A stretch of 53,353 bases of DNA from Spirochaetota bacterium. Lineage in GTDB: Bacteria > Spirochaetota > UBA4802 > JAFGJZ01. The notes beneath the pieces are model-generated. The model was not told the origin of the DNA and ran no database searches. It saw only the letters and a list, made by a program, of their open reading frames with translations. A program made the position numbers and the translations under genes. Location of the stretch: NCBI GenBank assembly GCA_023396615.1, contig JAEWVM010000066.1, forward strand, positions 1-53,353, given 5' to 3'. Positions 26,040-35,004 of the stretch are shown in pieces. How positions within the stretch are numbered: position 1 is the first letter of the stretch; every line of letters begins with the position of its first letter.

Positions 26040-27494
26040 TCAAAATCCTTTGAAAGCCTTTTCTAAAATTTCTTTTCTTGGCGGCTTCGTAAATATACTC
26101 ACAACCGGTACCACGGCGAAAGGAACAATCATTGCAATAGACGAAGCTAGAGGAGAATAATCCTGCCCCATCTTATAAAAAAGAACAATTGCAAGAGTAA
26201 ATCCGGTTATCATTCCCGCTAGAACTCCTGCTTTTGTCGCTCTCTTCCAGTATAATCCATAGAGATACGGAGCAAGGAAACTTCCGGCAACAACTCCCCA
26301 TGATAAACTCATCAACGTGACAATAAAAGCAAATTCATACCGGGCTATGAAGAACGCAAATCCCATAAAAACAAGACAAAGAAAACGCATCATTGCAAGA
26401 GATTTTCCCTTGGTGATATTCGGGTTTACATGTCCTTTATACATATCAATTGCAACGGCTGAAGATGAAACTAAAATCAGCGATGACAGAGTTGACATTG
26501 AGGCAGACAGAACCAACAGCAGAATGAGAGCCATCAGAGTTTGCGGCAAATGAGCATTAAGCATATCCGGAACTATTCTGTCAAAAGCAGGCTTGGTTCC
26601 ATTCATCGGAAGAGTATCAAAGAATATATGAGACATCGATCCTACAAAATATGCAGTCAGTGAAATGATCAGGGCAAAAACAGTTGTAGCAATTGCGGCT
26701 TTCATTATAACTTTTTCATTTTTGATGGCATAGAACTTCTGAACCATCTGAGGGAGCCCCCATGTTCCGAAACTTGTCATAAAAATCAGTGAACCCAGAA
26801 TGAGCATTGAAGGCTGTTTAGCTTCGGGAATGTGTTCAGCATATTTTGATGAAATCATTGAAATAACATTTGAAATACCGCCGGCATCGGATGTTAAAAC
26901 AGCAACCATGGCGGCGCACCCGAATATCATGATAATTCCCTGAATAAAATCAGTTACGGTTATAGCAAAATAACCCCCGAGAATCAGATAAATTGCAGTT
27001 ATTATTATCATTATTAAAAGAGCGGTATCATATGAAATTGAAAATGTTGATTCAAAAAGATGTCCCAGCCCCTTAAAAATTGACGCACAGTAAGGAAGAA
27101 GGAAAATGAATATTATCGCTGCGCTTATAAGTTTAAACCAATTCGCTCCGTAGCGCTCCTGAAGAAATTCAGGCATAGTCATAACATCCAGATTTTGAGT
27201 CATAACTCTTGTGCGCTTACCGAGAATAAGCCAAGCAGCGAATGATCCCACAAAGGCATTACCTACAGCAACAAGAATTGAACTTAGACCGAAACCCCAA
27301 CCCAGTTTACCTGCAAAGCCTATAAAAAGAACTGCTGAAAAATAAGTAGTACCGTATGCAACAGCAGAAACCCATGGCCCTATCGACCGTCCGCCTAGAA
27401 AAAAATCATTTAGTGATGAAGTCTTTCTCATGCCCCACAGGCCGATACCAATCATCAGCAGCATAAAAAAACAAACAAAAATTATTGCAGTCAT
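26040..27494 (-). CDS. Sodium/solute symporter (SSS family)
   Basis: The 484-residue protein has about 13 membrane helices and the SSS family pattern: the N-terminal FFLGGRSIGPWVSAVAYG (Na+-site helix), then TMPEFLQERYG, then FGTWGLPQMVQKFYA. Members (PutP, PanF, sialic-acid and sugar carriers) import small organic solutes with sodium. The GTWGLPQMVQKFYA region resembles PutP/PanF, but I cannot assign a substrate. GGAGG is seven bases before the ATG. It is monocistronic, with no substrate-pathway gene beside it. Confidence 0.9.
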   Translation of the reverse strand: MTAIIFVCFFMLLMIGIGLWGMRKTSSLNDFFLGGRSIGPWVSAVAYGTTYFSAVLFIGFAGKLGWGFGLSSILVAVGNAFVGSFAAWLILGKRTRVMTQNLDVMTMPEFLQERYGANWFKLISAAIIFIFLLPYCASIFKGLGHLFESTFSISYDTALLIMIIITAIYLILGGYFAITVTDFIQGIIMIFGCAAMVAVLTSDAGGISNVISMISSKYAEHIPEAKQPSMLILGSLIFMTSFGTWGLPQMVQKFYAIKNEKVIMKAAIATTVFALIISLTAYFVGSMSHIFFDTLPMNGTKPAFDRIVPDMLNAHLPQTLMALILLLVLSASMSTLSSLILVSSSAVAIDMYKGHVNPNITKGKSLAMMRFLCLVFMGFAFFIARYEFAFIVTLMSLSWGVVAGSFLAPYLYGLYWKRATKAGVLAGMITGFTLAIVLFYKMGQDYSPLASSIAMIVPFAVVPVVSIFTKPPRKEILEKAFKGF

Positions 27495-27624
27495 TCAATT
27501 CCTCCAAATTTACTCCGTCCGGATGGTTTAATTATTTAAAAAACTACAGTCAATTCCAAAATAAGAATTAACCCATCTCAGAAAAAAAAACAGATTAAAT
27601 TTAAACTTGATTAAACTGCTTAAA

Positions 27625-28686
27625 TCAGAATTGAAATCTTGCACCAATAGTCAGCGTAACATCTTCCTTGTTTTTAAGATTAACCATAGTCTCCGCGGTA
27701 AGTCGGAACATAAACAAATTAAGCTCTAAACCGAAAAGATAAGTCGGTATTACGGGATAAGGATAATATTTTGAGGATGAGTCCATTAAAGCTGTTCCGA
27801 GTTGACCTGTAGGATTAACAACCGGAATAGGATCAGTGCTAACGGCAACACTCGAATCGGCAGAAAGTGTAAAATGACCAAATCCGAATGCACATCCAAA
27901 CCCTGAATATACATTAAATATCTTCGCTATACTGAAATACGCATTTATATTAAAAGCAGCATCAATCTGAAACCATTTTAGATTTCCGTCTAGTTCACCG
28001 TCATAAGTAACAGGATAGGTCCCTTCAGGCGCAGGTCCGATACCGTCAGGATCAAGATCAAATGAACCAAGTTCACCGTCAATATCTCGTTTCATCTCAA
28101 TTATACCTCTAAGCATATCCGCACCCGCTGATATGTTTATCCCCTCGAGTTTAAGCAAAAAAGGAACAACAACTGCCTCATCAAAAAGCTTATACCGTAT
28201 TTTTCCGCCGACTCCGACTATTTTCAATTTTTTTATCTTAACATATTCAGAGACTTTATTGACTGAGTCAGGATTATAATAGAAAATATCAAAATAATTG
28301 ATTTTTCCGATAATATCTACCCTATCCGAAATACCTGTTCCGAAAAAAATAACCGGAGCGAATCCGACTGCCGGAAAAGAACCATCTACAGATTTATCAT
28401 CAAAATACTTTAAATTAGAAAAACCTAGTGCAACACCTGCACCGGCAGTGAAATGAGGGAAAATACCGATTAGAACAGAACCCACCGGGTAACCTGACAA
28501 ATTACACAGCATATTAGCTTCTGCTATAAAATCCCCGTTTGCATCAATTTTATCCTGAAAAGAATCAGCTATACCAGCCTGAGAGTCAAGACTCGGGAAA
28601 TAATCAGGTAAATCAAAAGTAACGGTTGTTTTTGCAGAAATGCATACAGGCATTAAAATCAACAAAGTCAAAAATATTTTTTTCAT
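27625..28686 (-). CDS. Predicted outer-membrane beta-barrel protein
   Basis: The 353-residue protein has a signal peptide (cleavage near CISAKT) and a chain rich in Gly, Phe and Tyr with amphipathic beta strands. It ends TLTIGARFQF, with the C-terminal Phe typical of outer-membrane barrels. No family was recognised. It is monocistronic, expressed from the promoter at 28769-28797 with a leader of about 75 nt. Confidence 0.7.
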   Translation of the reverse strand: MKKIFLTLLILMPVCISAKTTVTFDLPDYFPSLDSQAGIADSFQDKIDANGDFIAEANMLCNLSGYPVGSVLIGIFPHFTAGAGVALGFSNLKYFDDKSVDGSFPAVGFAPVIFFGTGISDRVDIIGKINYFDIFYYNPDSVNKVSEYVKIKKLKIVGVGGKIRYKLFDEAVVVPFLLKLEGINISAGADMLRGIIEMKRDIDGELGSFDLDPDGIGPAPEGTYPVTYDGELDGNLKWFQIDAAFNINAYFSIAKIFNVYSGFGCAFGFGHFTLSADSSVAVSTDPIPVVNPTGQLGTALMDSSSKYYPYPVIPTYLFGLELNLFMFRLTAETMVNLKNKEDVTLTIGARFQF

Positions 28687-28768
28687 ACAACACCGTCTGC
28701 AAAATAAATATGAAGTCTATAATCAGCTTCATCATAAATACTAACGGAATTATTTGCAATTTTAATTA

Positions 28769-28797
28769 GTTATAACACATAAAAAATAATTCGACAA
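28769..28797 (-). promoter_or_regulatory. Promoter of the barrel gene at 27625
   Basis: On the minus strand, TTGTCG (28792-28797) and TATAAC (28769-28774) are 17 bp apart, in the divergent gap before the radical-SAM gene. Confidence 0.5.
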
Positions 28798-28874
28798 GAT
28801 TAAGAAATATTTTCCAAATTAACTTTTTCAACAGAAAAATCAATTTCATCCGACAATAGGAAATTATTCACGAA

Positions 28875-29864
28875 ATGAGCAAAAAAAGAATAACAGTACC
28901 ATTTTTCGTTCCCCACAAAGGATGCCCGAATTTATGTATATTCTGCGATCAGAAAACTCAGGCAGGACGCGAGCCTTTACCCGAGGAAATAATTCCTCTG
29001 ATAAAAAAATATAGAAAATCAGCCCCGGATTCAGTGACTAACTTTGAACTGGCTTTTTTCGGCGGAAGTTTTACCGGCATAGAAGTAAATTACCAGATAC
29101 AACTTCTTAAAGAAGCTGAATCTGCACTTGAAATAGGATTAATTGACGGAATCCGAGTTTCCACACGCCCTGATGCAATAAATGAGAAAACATTATCTTT
29201 GCTGAACAAATATTCTGTTAAAACAATAGAAATCGGAGCGCAGTCATTTTCGGACGATGTTCTAAAAGCTTCCGGAAGAGGACATACCGCCAAGCAAACT
29301 ATAGAAGCCGCACAATTAATAAAACAACACGGATTTGACTTAGTTATCCAGCTTTTACCAGGATTGCCTCTTGACAGTATTGAAAAATCCATAAGATCTG
29401 CTGAAATTACCGCAGAATTGAATCCTTCGGCAGCTAGAATTTATCCTGCAGTTGTATTAGAAGGGACAAAGCTGGGAGAAATGTTTAAAAGCGGTGCATA
29501 CTCTCCTCTGTCTGTCGAAGAAGCTGCTGAATGGACATATGAAATCATGAAAATTTTTCAAAGAAAAAATATTAACGTAATCAGAATAGGAATCAATCCG
29601 GTAGAAAACGGAAATCTTTCAAAAATTATCGGCGGCGCGTATCATCCTTCATTCGGCCAGATTGTCAGATCTAGATTAAAACGTGATGATATGGAAAAAC
29701 TTTTTCTTTTTCAGGAAATAGGTCAAAAAAGCACGATATTGATTCCAAGTGATTATAAAGAGGAATACATCGGTCAAAAAAAAGCAAATATAAAGTATCT
29801 TGAAGATAAATACAAAACCAGAATTTGCTGCAAATTTCACAGCGGAGAATTGAGGAAGATTTAA
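28875..29864 (+). CDS. Radical SAM protein (Elp3-like)
   Basis: The 329-residue protein has the 4Fe-4S/SAM motif C17-x3-C21-x2-C24 (KGCPNLCIFCDQ) and FFGGSFTG. The segments STRPDAI, TIEIGAQSFSDDVL and QLLPGLPL follow, as in the Elp3/HemN-like subgroup. The acetyltransferase domain of true Elp3 is absent. Genes of this type occur in many anaerobes and are suspected to modify RNA, but the reaction is unknown. The ribosome site is weak. A 15-bp stem terminator overlaps the stop. Confidence 0.88.
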   Translation: MSKKRITVPFFVPHKGCPNLCIFCDQKTQAGREPLPEEIIPLIKKYRKSAPDSVTNFELAFFGGSFTGIEVNYQIQLLKEAESALEIGLIDGIRVSTRPDAINEKTLSLLNKYSVKTIEIGAQSFSDDVLKASGRGHTAKQTIEAAQLIKQHGFDLVIQLLPGLPLDSIEKSIRSAEITAELNPSAARIYPAVVLEGTKLGEMFKSGAYSPLSVEEAAEWTYEIMKIFQRKNINVIRIGINPVENGNLSKIIGGAYHPSFGQIVRSRLKRDDMEKLFLFQEIGQKSTILIPSDYKEEYIGQKKANIKYLEDKYKTRICCKFHSGELRKI

Positions 29865-29899
29865 TAAGAGGCAGATTTTTAAACCTGCCTCTTATTAAA
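29860..29899. terminator. Bidirectional terminator between convergent genes
   Basis: Fifteen-bp perfect arms (29860-29874 and 29885-29899, core AAGAGGCAG/CTGCCTCTT) enclose a 10-nt T/A-rich loop. It spans the stop of the radical-SAM gene and abuts the stop of the hydrolase-like gene. Confidence 0.85.
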
Positions 29900-30943
29900 T
29901 TACTTAGAACCTTTCTTTACTGCTTTTTTTGCAGCTTTCTTAACTACTTTCTTCGCTGCCTTTTTAACAACTTTTTTGACAGCTTTTTTTACCACTTTCT
30001 TAGGAGCGGCTTTTTTAACTGTTTTCTTTGCTGCAGGCTTTGCAGAAGAAGATGCGGCAGGAGCCGGTTTAGCTGCAGCTTTAGGCTGAGCAGATCCTGA
30101 TACCTTGTCCTGAACCCATTTTTTAACATCGTTTAACACTTTCATTCTTTCTCTCTCCAATTCATTCATTATTTCATGATAAAGACCGTCATATTTCTCA
30201 AACCGCTTGTCCGAAGATCCTAAAGCGGCAAACAACTCTTCAACTCCGGAAACATCAGATAAATCATCCGCTGTTCCAGTCAATATTAGTATTGGTAAAC
30301 GTATATCCGATGCCCTGTCAAGACAGAATTGAGAATTTTTATAAAGTTCGTCAAAAAGCCTTACCGAAATTCTATCGTGAATCAATTTATCTGTCTTAAT
30401 TTTTTCAATCTCTTCTTTATCTTTGGTAAGATGTTCCAGCATTACATTGGTAGAAAACGAAAATGAATCAGAAAAAACCGAAGCTATTCGGGCACCTAAA
30501 AGAAAAAGAGGCGAATTTTTAATAGAAGGCTTTACTGAAGGTGATAAAAGAACCAAACCGGAAATATCTCTTTGATAAACAAGCGAATAACGGAGAGCTA
30601 CCATCGCTCCAAAGCCTTCACCAACAAGGAAAACAGGTACTCCGGGATATTTCGTTGAAAAAGAATTAATGAGACATTTAATATCATAAACAAAAGTTAA
30701 AACAGTATCAGAATCTCCGCGCTTGCCTTCTGATTTTCCATGACCGCGAAAATCAACAGCATAAAATGAAAGGTTTTTATTCTCGAAATATGATACCATT
30801 GAAGAAAAACGATCAGAATGACCGCCTAAGTCATGCAGCAGAACAATAAGAGCCTTTGTTTTATCCGAACGCCAGGCTGAATAATAAAGTTTTGTCGCGT
30901 TTTTTCCGCTATATAAACCGTTTTCAATAAGATATCCAGCCAT
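29900..30943 (-). CDS. Alpha/beta-hydrolase-like protein lacking the nucleophile Ser, with H1-like tail
   Basis: The 347-residue protein has a monoacylglycerol-lipase-type alpha/beta hydrolase fold (about 1-285) and a Lys/Ala tail (about 291-347). The fold shows DFRGHGKSEG (64-73), the acid loop GTADD (233-237) and the catalytic-type His266 in YDGLYHEIMNE. The nucleophile elbow reads GEGFG (108-112), with Gly110 where GxSxG needs Ser. The codon is GGC, one base from AGC. The tail has no signal or membrane helix and looks like histone H1/Hc1. The protein may be a pseudoenzyme or a DNA- or polyanion-binding variant. GGAGG precedes the ATG. Confidence 0.8.
   Translation of the reverse strand: MAGYLIENGLYSGKNATKLYYSAWRSDKTKALIVLLHDLGGHSDRFSSMVSYFENKNLSFYAVDFRGHGKSEGKRGDSDTVLTFVYDIKCLINSFSTKYPGVPVFLVGEGFGAMVALRYSLVYQRDISGLVLLSPSVKPSIKNSPLFLLGARIASVFSDSFSFSTNVMLEHLTKDKEEIEKIKTDKLIHDRISVRLFDELYKNSQFCLDRASDIRLPILILTGTADDLSDVSGVEELFAALGSSDKRFEKYDGLYHEIMNELERERMKVLNDVKKWVQDKVSGSAQPKAAAKPAPAASSSAKPAAKKTVKKAAPKKVVKKAVKKVVKKAAKKVVKKAAKKAVKKGSK
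29903..30073 (-). repeat. Lys/Ala/Val repeat region coding a histone-H1-like tail
   Basis: About 57 codons encode a Pro/Ala/Ser linker and then repeated KK-x-x units (x = Val or Ala), such as KKVVKKAVKKVVKK. The DNA repeats a corresponding short unit and so could expand or contract by slippage. Confidence 0.75.
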
Positions 30944-31055
30944 TCAATTCCTCCGGAACAAGATTAAATCTCATCCCTATAAAATGTGAAAGACTATATT
31001 TCTTTTTGTAAATAACTATTTACTAAAATAGATTTTTTTTACAAAAAAACTAAGA

Positions 31056-32846
31056 TCAGCTGAATTTTTTGGATATCTCTCTTAATAAAATATCAAGTTG
31101 AAATGGTTTCGGAATATAAAGGTCAACGAAATCTTCACCCGATTTAATGCTTAAGTTCCATCCTGAAAAAAGAACAGTAATAGCAGAAGGCATTAGTTTT
31201 TTAACTTCAGCAAGTAATTCAAGTCCCGTTTTCCCCGGAATACCATAATCGGATATCACCAAATCAAACTTCTGCAGACCCATCTCTTTCTCAGCAGAAA
31301 AACTATCAACACACAGAGTAACTCTGTTTCCGGTATTGTCAAAAAGCTCACGAAGAACTTCGCGTAAAGCGGCTTCATCTTCAACAACAAGAACATCCAG
31401 ATCACGAAGACGGTGTACTTCATCCTTCGAAGACAAAATTGCCTCTTTCGAAATCATTTTAGCCGGTATAGAAACCTTGATCGATATGCTGTCTGCAGAT
31501 TCTTCTTCAATTACACGAAGATGCGCAAGTTCTGCCAATCTGCGTATTTCAATATCCGATAAATATTCATTTTCATATCCGTGACTTTTCTTTTTGGCAG
31601 ATACAGAAAAAATATAATCCGTGCTCTGACGAATATCGACCTCAATTTCACCGTCCTGCTCTATATAATTAGCTAATCGGAAAATCATCGACACGAATAT
31701 CTCACGCAAAAGCTTAATGTTTCCGGTTATTACACCCTTCACAAAAAAATGTTTTGAGATTTTTACATCACGTATCTTATCACGCTCTTCGACTTTAAAC
31801 TGCATTTTTGAAAATTCTACGGCATCATCTATCAGCGAAAGAATTTCCTCAGAAGATTCATCTTCATCGTCTGATGTTTCACCAACAAAATCCTGAATAC
31901 GCTTAATCTGACGGGCTCCGTCATTTGCGGAATCATAAATTGATTTTAATCCGTCCAAAAGAACATCTTTTTCAGTCTGCTGCATCATCATCTGCGACCG
32001 GTTCATAACTATATTCATTATATTGCTGAAGGAATGCAAAAGACCTTCAAACATATCACCGAGAATATTTTCACGGTTCTTACTCGTTAACCGTTTTTCA
32101 AGATTACTGATGGCAGTTGTGTCCTCGAAAAGAATTTCAACCGCGACAATCCGTCTCTCGCTCATTATGCTGTAAAATACCGCATTGGCGTATTTTTTTT
32201 CATTCTTGCGTGTAACGATCTTAATATCATTAAGGCGCTTAAAAACAGATAATCCGCCAAGAACATCTTTAACGGAATTTTTAATACGTTCGGCGTCATA
32301 AGCTGTAAAAATTTCATAGAACTTGGAAGAATCCGAAAAAAGTTCATTTTTCGGAAATCCGGTAATTCTCTCAACTGACGAACTTACCATTGTAATTTCG
32401 CCTTCTGAATTTAACCGAACAATCGGAAAAGGAGAAAACTCAAATAGGTTCTGGTTATCAGAGGAAAGAGGGTCGGACATAACGGACTGATCAAAAGAAA
32501 CAGCTCTGTCATCAACGCGTTTGAAGAAAGCAAGAATACCCGGAAGACAACTGTCCAGACTCATCGGATATAGATAAATCTCTACAGGAATCTGCGTGTT
32601 ATCAGCTCCTTTTAATACCGCAAAACAACGGGTATCCACACCGGAAAGCGCCTTATGATATGAAAGCGCAATCTGTCTGCGGTACTCGCTGTATAGCGGA
32701 TGCGAAACATCGAGAGCTATTGAATTCTCATTATCTGAATCGGATGAAAATATTTCAGAAAATACGGTGTTTTTAAAAATGAGATCTCCGGAAATGCTTA
32801 ATACGCATACCGGAAATTTCAATTTATCAAAAATCTCGTATCCCAC
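31056..32846 (-). CDS. PAS protein with degenerate kinase core and intact receiver
   Basis: The 596-residue protein has two PAS-like regions (about 1-115 and 130-250) and a HisKA-like helix with His in LLHSFSNIMN. A poor ATPase-like domain follows: no N-box Asn is evident (REIFVSMIFRLANYI) and no DxGxG or GxGLG loop is seen. The C-terminal receiver has VVEDE, phosphoacceptor-type Asp in ISDYGIPGKTG and Lys in PKPF. It probably cannot phosphorylate itself and may act as a scaffold or a receiver for another kinase. It starts with GTG, 13 bp after a lipoprotein gene in the LpoB operon. Confidence 0.75.
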   Translation of the reverse strand: MGYEIFDKLKFPVCVLSISGDLIFKNTVFSEIFSSDSDNENSIALDVSHPLYSEYRRQIALSYHKALSGVDTRCFAVLKGADNTQIPVEIYLYPMSLDSCLPGILAFFKRVDDRAVSFDQSVMSDPLSSDNQNLFEFSPFPIVRLNSEGEITMVSSSVERITGFPKNELFSDSSKFYEIFTAYDAERIKNSVKDVLGGLSVFKRLNDIKIVTRKNEKKYANAVFYSIMSERRIVAVEILFEDTTAISNLEKRLTSKNRENILGDMFEGLLHSFSNIMNIVMNRSQMMMQQTEKDVLLDGLKSIYDSANDGARQIKRIQDFVGETSDDEDESSEEILSLIDDAVEFSKMQFKVEERDKIRDVKISKHFFVKGVITGNIKLLREIFVSMIFRLANYIEQDGEIEVDIRQSTDYIFSVSAKKKSHGYENEYLSDIEIRRLAELAHLRVIEEESADSISIKVSIPAKMISKEAILSSKDEVHRLRDLDVLVVEDEAALREVLRELFDNTGNRVTLCVDSFSAEKEMGLQKFDLVISDYGIPGKTGLELLAEVKKLMPSAITVLFSGWNLSIKSGEDFVDLYIPKPFQLDILLREISKKFS

Positions 32847-32859
32847 AATAATGCCGCCG

Positions 32860-34254
32860 TTAGTTAACTGTTCTGCAGTTTATTATAAACTTTTTCTTTG
32901 CCGGAATATCAAAGTCACCGAGATCCTTTTCGCTTATTACTGCAGAATTGGCATAAAACTTAACTTTAACATTATGTTTGCCCGGGTCAATTCCGGCAAG
33001 TGCAAGCTGAAAATTTGCCGGCAAAGTACTCCAGCAACGAAGATCCGGTTCAATCTGCATAACTAAACCAGCTCCGACAATTCCGCCTGTAATTGCCCCG
33101 ATTAAACCGGCAACACCCTTTGTCTTCTTACTTGACTTAGCAATTTCTTTCGCAATTTTACCGGCAATAACCGCAGTAATCGCTTTAACAACAATTCCGG
33201 CCGCTACTTTTGTTTTTATTGTAGTATATTTCTCTTCAAGAGTTTTCAAAGAAGTATCTGCAATATTTTCAAGCATATAAGAGCGGGCTTTTTCTACTCC
33301 GTCAATTTCCAGAGTCAGATAGTCAGATTTAGCTGACCGGCGCTGATATCTAGGAATTGGATTATCAACTGTTGCAAGTACGGCAAGAATTGCTGCAAAA
33401 GTAACACCCTCTTTAGTCTTAAGAGATGCGGAATCAAACGCAAGACGCAAAGCTATACGCATAGATTCATCATCCAGAATTTTTCCGCGTGAAACCTTTA
33501 TCGGAGACATTCCGTTCTGGAAAATAACGACGACCTGAGACGGTGAATCCGCATGGTAGCCGAACTTGGCTTTCCACGCCTGATACTCATCATCATACTT
33601 CAATTTTCCGGATAAACGCACAAGATCCCTTCTTACCAGAGGATTTGAAGGATCAAGCTGATAAATCTGCTTCATTTCAATATAGGCATACTCAAGATCA
33701 TCTGTATCATTTGAAGCATCAGCAACAGCCTCGAATGCCACGGCGGTTAGATATTTTGCCATTATATTCTGTTTGAACTGGTTTAAACCTTCCGACTTAA
33801 AAGAAGTAAGAAGATCGTTAACCCGCTTAAATTCAACTCTCGCGGAATCATTCTGATCAAGCATCAGAAAATTCATGCCCGCGTACATATGAATCAGAAC
33901 CCGCTCAAAATCCTCACCGCGGTAGTTCGTTTTTGTATCATTCGTAAGCAGCGCAACAGATTCCTGCGAAATACTTATTGGTATTTTTTTCGCGAGTTCG
34001 CCCGCTGCAAGAAAAAGCTTATTGCTGTTTTCGTAATCAAACGCAACATTAAGCATAGTACCGCATTCCATCTGGGCAAGCAGCTGATCCCTTCCGGATG
34101 AATTTGCCGAAGGGAGAAGCTTTCTTGCTGCATCCTTAAACTTCATCTGATTAAAAAGCTTGTTAGCCTCAACAATATCTTTATGAAACTGCGTACTGCA
34201 GGAAAATAAACAAATAACCATGGCAAACATAAAAAATCTTGATATCTTCAGCAT
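32860..34254 (-). CDS. COG3014-like lipoprotein with TPR-type helices
   Basis: The 464-residue protein has a lipoprotein signal (lipobox LFSC) and helical TPR-like repeats (about 25-215). A beta-rich domain follows, with a hydrophobic Gly/Ala segment near 375-395 (KGVAGLIGAITGGIVGAGLV). The family resemblance is to COG3014 proteins, often encoded beside LpoB-like activators; this is from memory and from the context here. It probably acts in the envelope with LpoB. GAGGAG precedes the ATG; 27 bp separate it from lpoB. Confidence 0.65.
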   Translation of the reverse strand: MLKISRFFMFAMVICLFSCSTQFHKDIVEANKLFNQMKFKDAARKLLPSANSSGRDQLLAQMECGTMLNVAFDYENSNKLFLAAGELAKKIPISISQESVALLTNDTKTNYRGEDFERVLIHMYAGMNFLMLDQNDSARVEFKRVNDLLTSFKSEGLNQFKQNIMAKYLTAVAFEAVADASNDTDDLEYAYIEMKQIYQLDPSNPLVRRDLVRLSGKLKYDDEYQAWKAKFGYHADSPSQVVVIFQNGMSPIKVSRGKILDDESMRIALRLAFDSASLKTKEGVTFAAILAVLATVDNPIPRYQRRSAKSDYLTLEIDGVEKARSYMLENIADTSLKTLEEKYTTIKTKVAAGIVVKAITAVIAGKIAKEIAKSSKKTKGVAGLIGAITGGIVGAGLVMQIEPDLRCWSTLPANFQLALAGIDPGKHNVKVKFYANSAVISEKDLGDFDIPAKKKFIINCRTVN

Positions 34255-34281
34255 AATAAATCTCCTCTGATTACCCTTGTA

Positions 34282-34860
34282 CTAAAAGGAAATTTTAGTA
34301 TTTTTGCTGGTTTTAAGAAATTCTTTCTGTTCCTGCCACATAATAATTCCTGTTTTGAGATTATAAAGCTTCAGAGTAACAACAAGATACTGAATATTTT
34401 TCCCTTTAACTGTTCTTACATTATCACGGACGTCTCCGGTTAAATACATATTAGGGGATTTCAAATAACCCATTGGAACTGCACTGTCCGGATCAATCAT
34501 GCCGCTCATTCCTTTTTCCATTTCTTCAAGTGCTTCAGCTGTCAACGAATCATCAACAAAAGAAATTCTTTTTTTGATAAGCTGAGTAACAATTTCTTCA
34601 GAAATCATTTTAGTATCGATATGTTCAGATGTTTTGTTCTGGAATTTTTTTACCTGAAGAAACGCAGGCTGTTTCCACTCGTCTTTGAGATAAGAATAAA
34701 TCGAACCGACCATCATTGAAGTGGTCATTTTAATCTCTTTCGGACCCCATTCTGCCGAACCTTTATCCTTGCTGGCGTCTCCGTATTCAACCGTTGAACC
34801 GCAAGCAGAAAAAATCATAGAAATAAACAGAATCGAAGCGAATGCAGCAATCTTTTTCAT
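34282..34860 (-). CDS. LpoB-like penicillin-binding-protein activator lipoprotein
   Basis: The 192-residue lipoprotein (lipobox FSAC) carries an LpoB/CsgG-like fold: VGSIYSYLKDE, QVKKFQNKTSEHIDTKMIS, then YLVVTLKLYNLKTGIIMW. In proteobacteria LpoB stimulates PBP1b-type peptidoglycan synthases from the outer membrane. The match is in family and fold; the PBP partner is not in the window. It is the first gene of a three-gene operon, with a TTGACA promoter overlapped by an inverted repeat. Confidence 0.75.
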   Translation of the reverse strand: MKKIAAFASILFISMIFSACGSTVEYGDASKDKGSAEWGPKEIKMTTSMMVGSIYSYLKDEWKQPAFLQVKKFQNKTSEHIDTKMISEEIVTQLIKKRISFVDDSLTAEALEEMEKGMSGMIDPDSAVPMGYLKSPNMYLTGDVRDNVRTVKGKNIQYLVVTLKLYNLKTGIIMWQEQKEFLKTSKNTKISF

Positions 34861-34924
34861 ATCATAACCCCTTGAAATATTATTAAAAACTTATTATTAA
34901 CCCGAAATCATCAGGCATTTCTTC

Positions 34925-34962
34925 AGTAACAGAAAGCTAAACTTTGTTACTATTAATGTCAA
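34925..34962 (-). promoter_or_regulatory. lpoB-like gene promoter with inverted repeat
   Basis: On the minus strand, TTGACA (34957-34962) is followed 17 bp later by a weak TAGCTT. The inverted repeat AGTAACA (34925-34931) and TGTTACT (34945-34951), with a 13-nt spacer, covers the -10 region and could bind a regulator. Confidence 0.4.
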
Positions 34963-35004
34963 CAAACAATTTGGAAGGATAAAAAGTGTTAATTTTATAC
35001 AAAA

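Noticed and set aside
29903..30073. CRISPR-like or tandem DNA repeat array
   Set aside because: The repeats are codon repeats of a Lys/Ala/Val tail in frame with the hydrolase-like gene. There are no spacers and no direct-repeat unit of CRISPR length.
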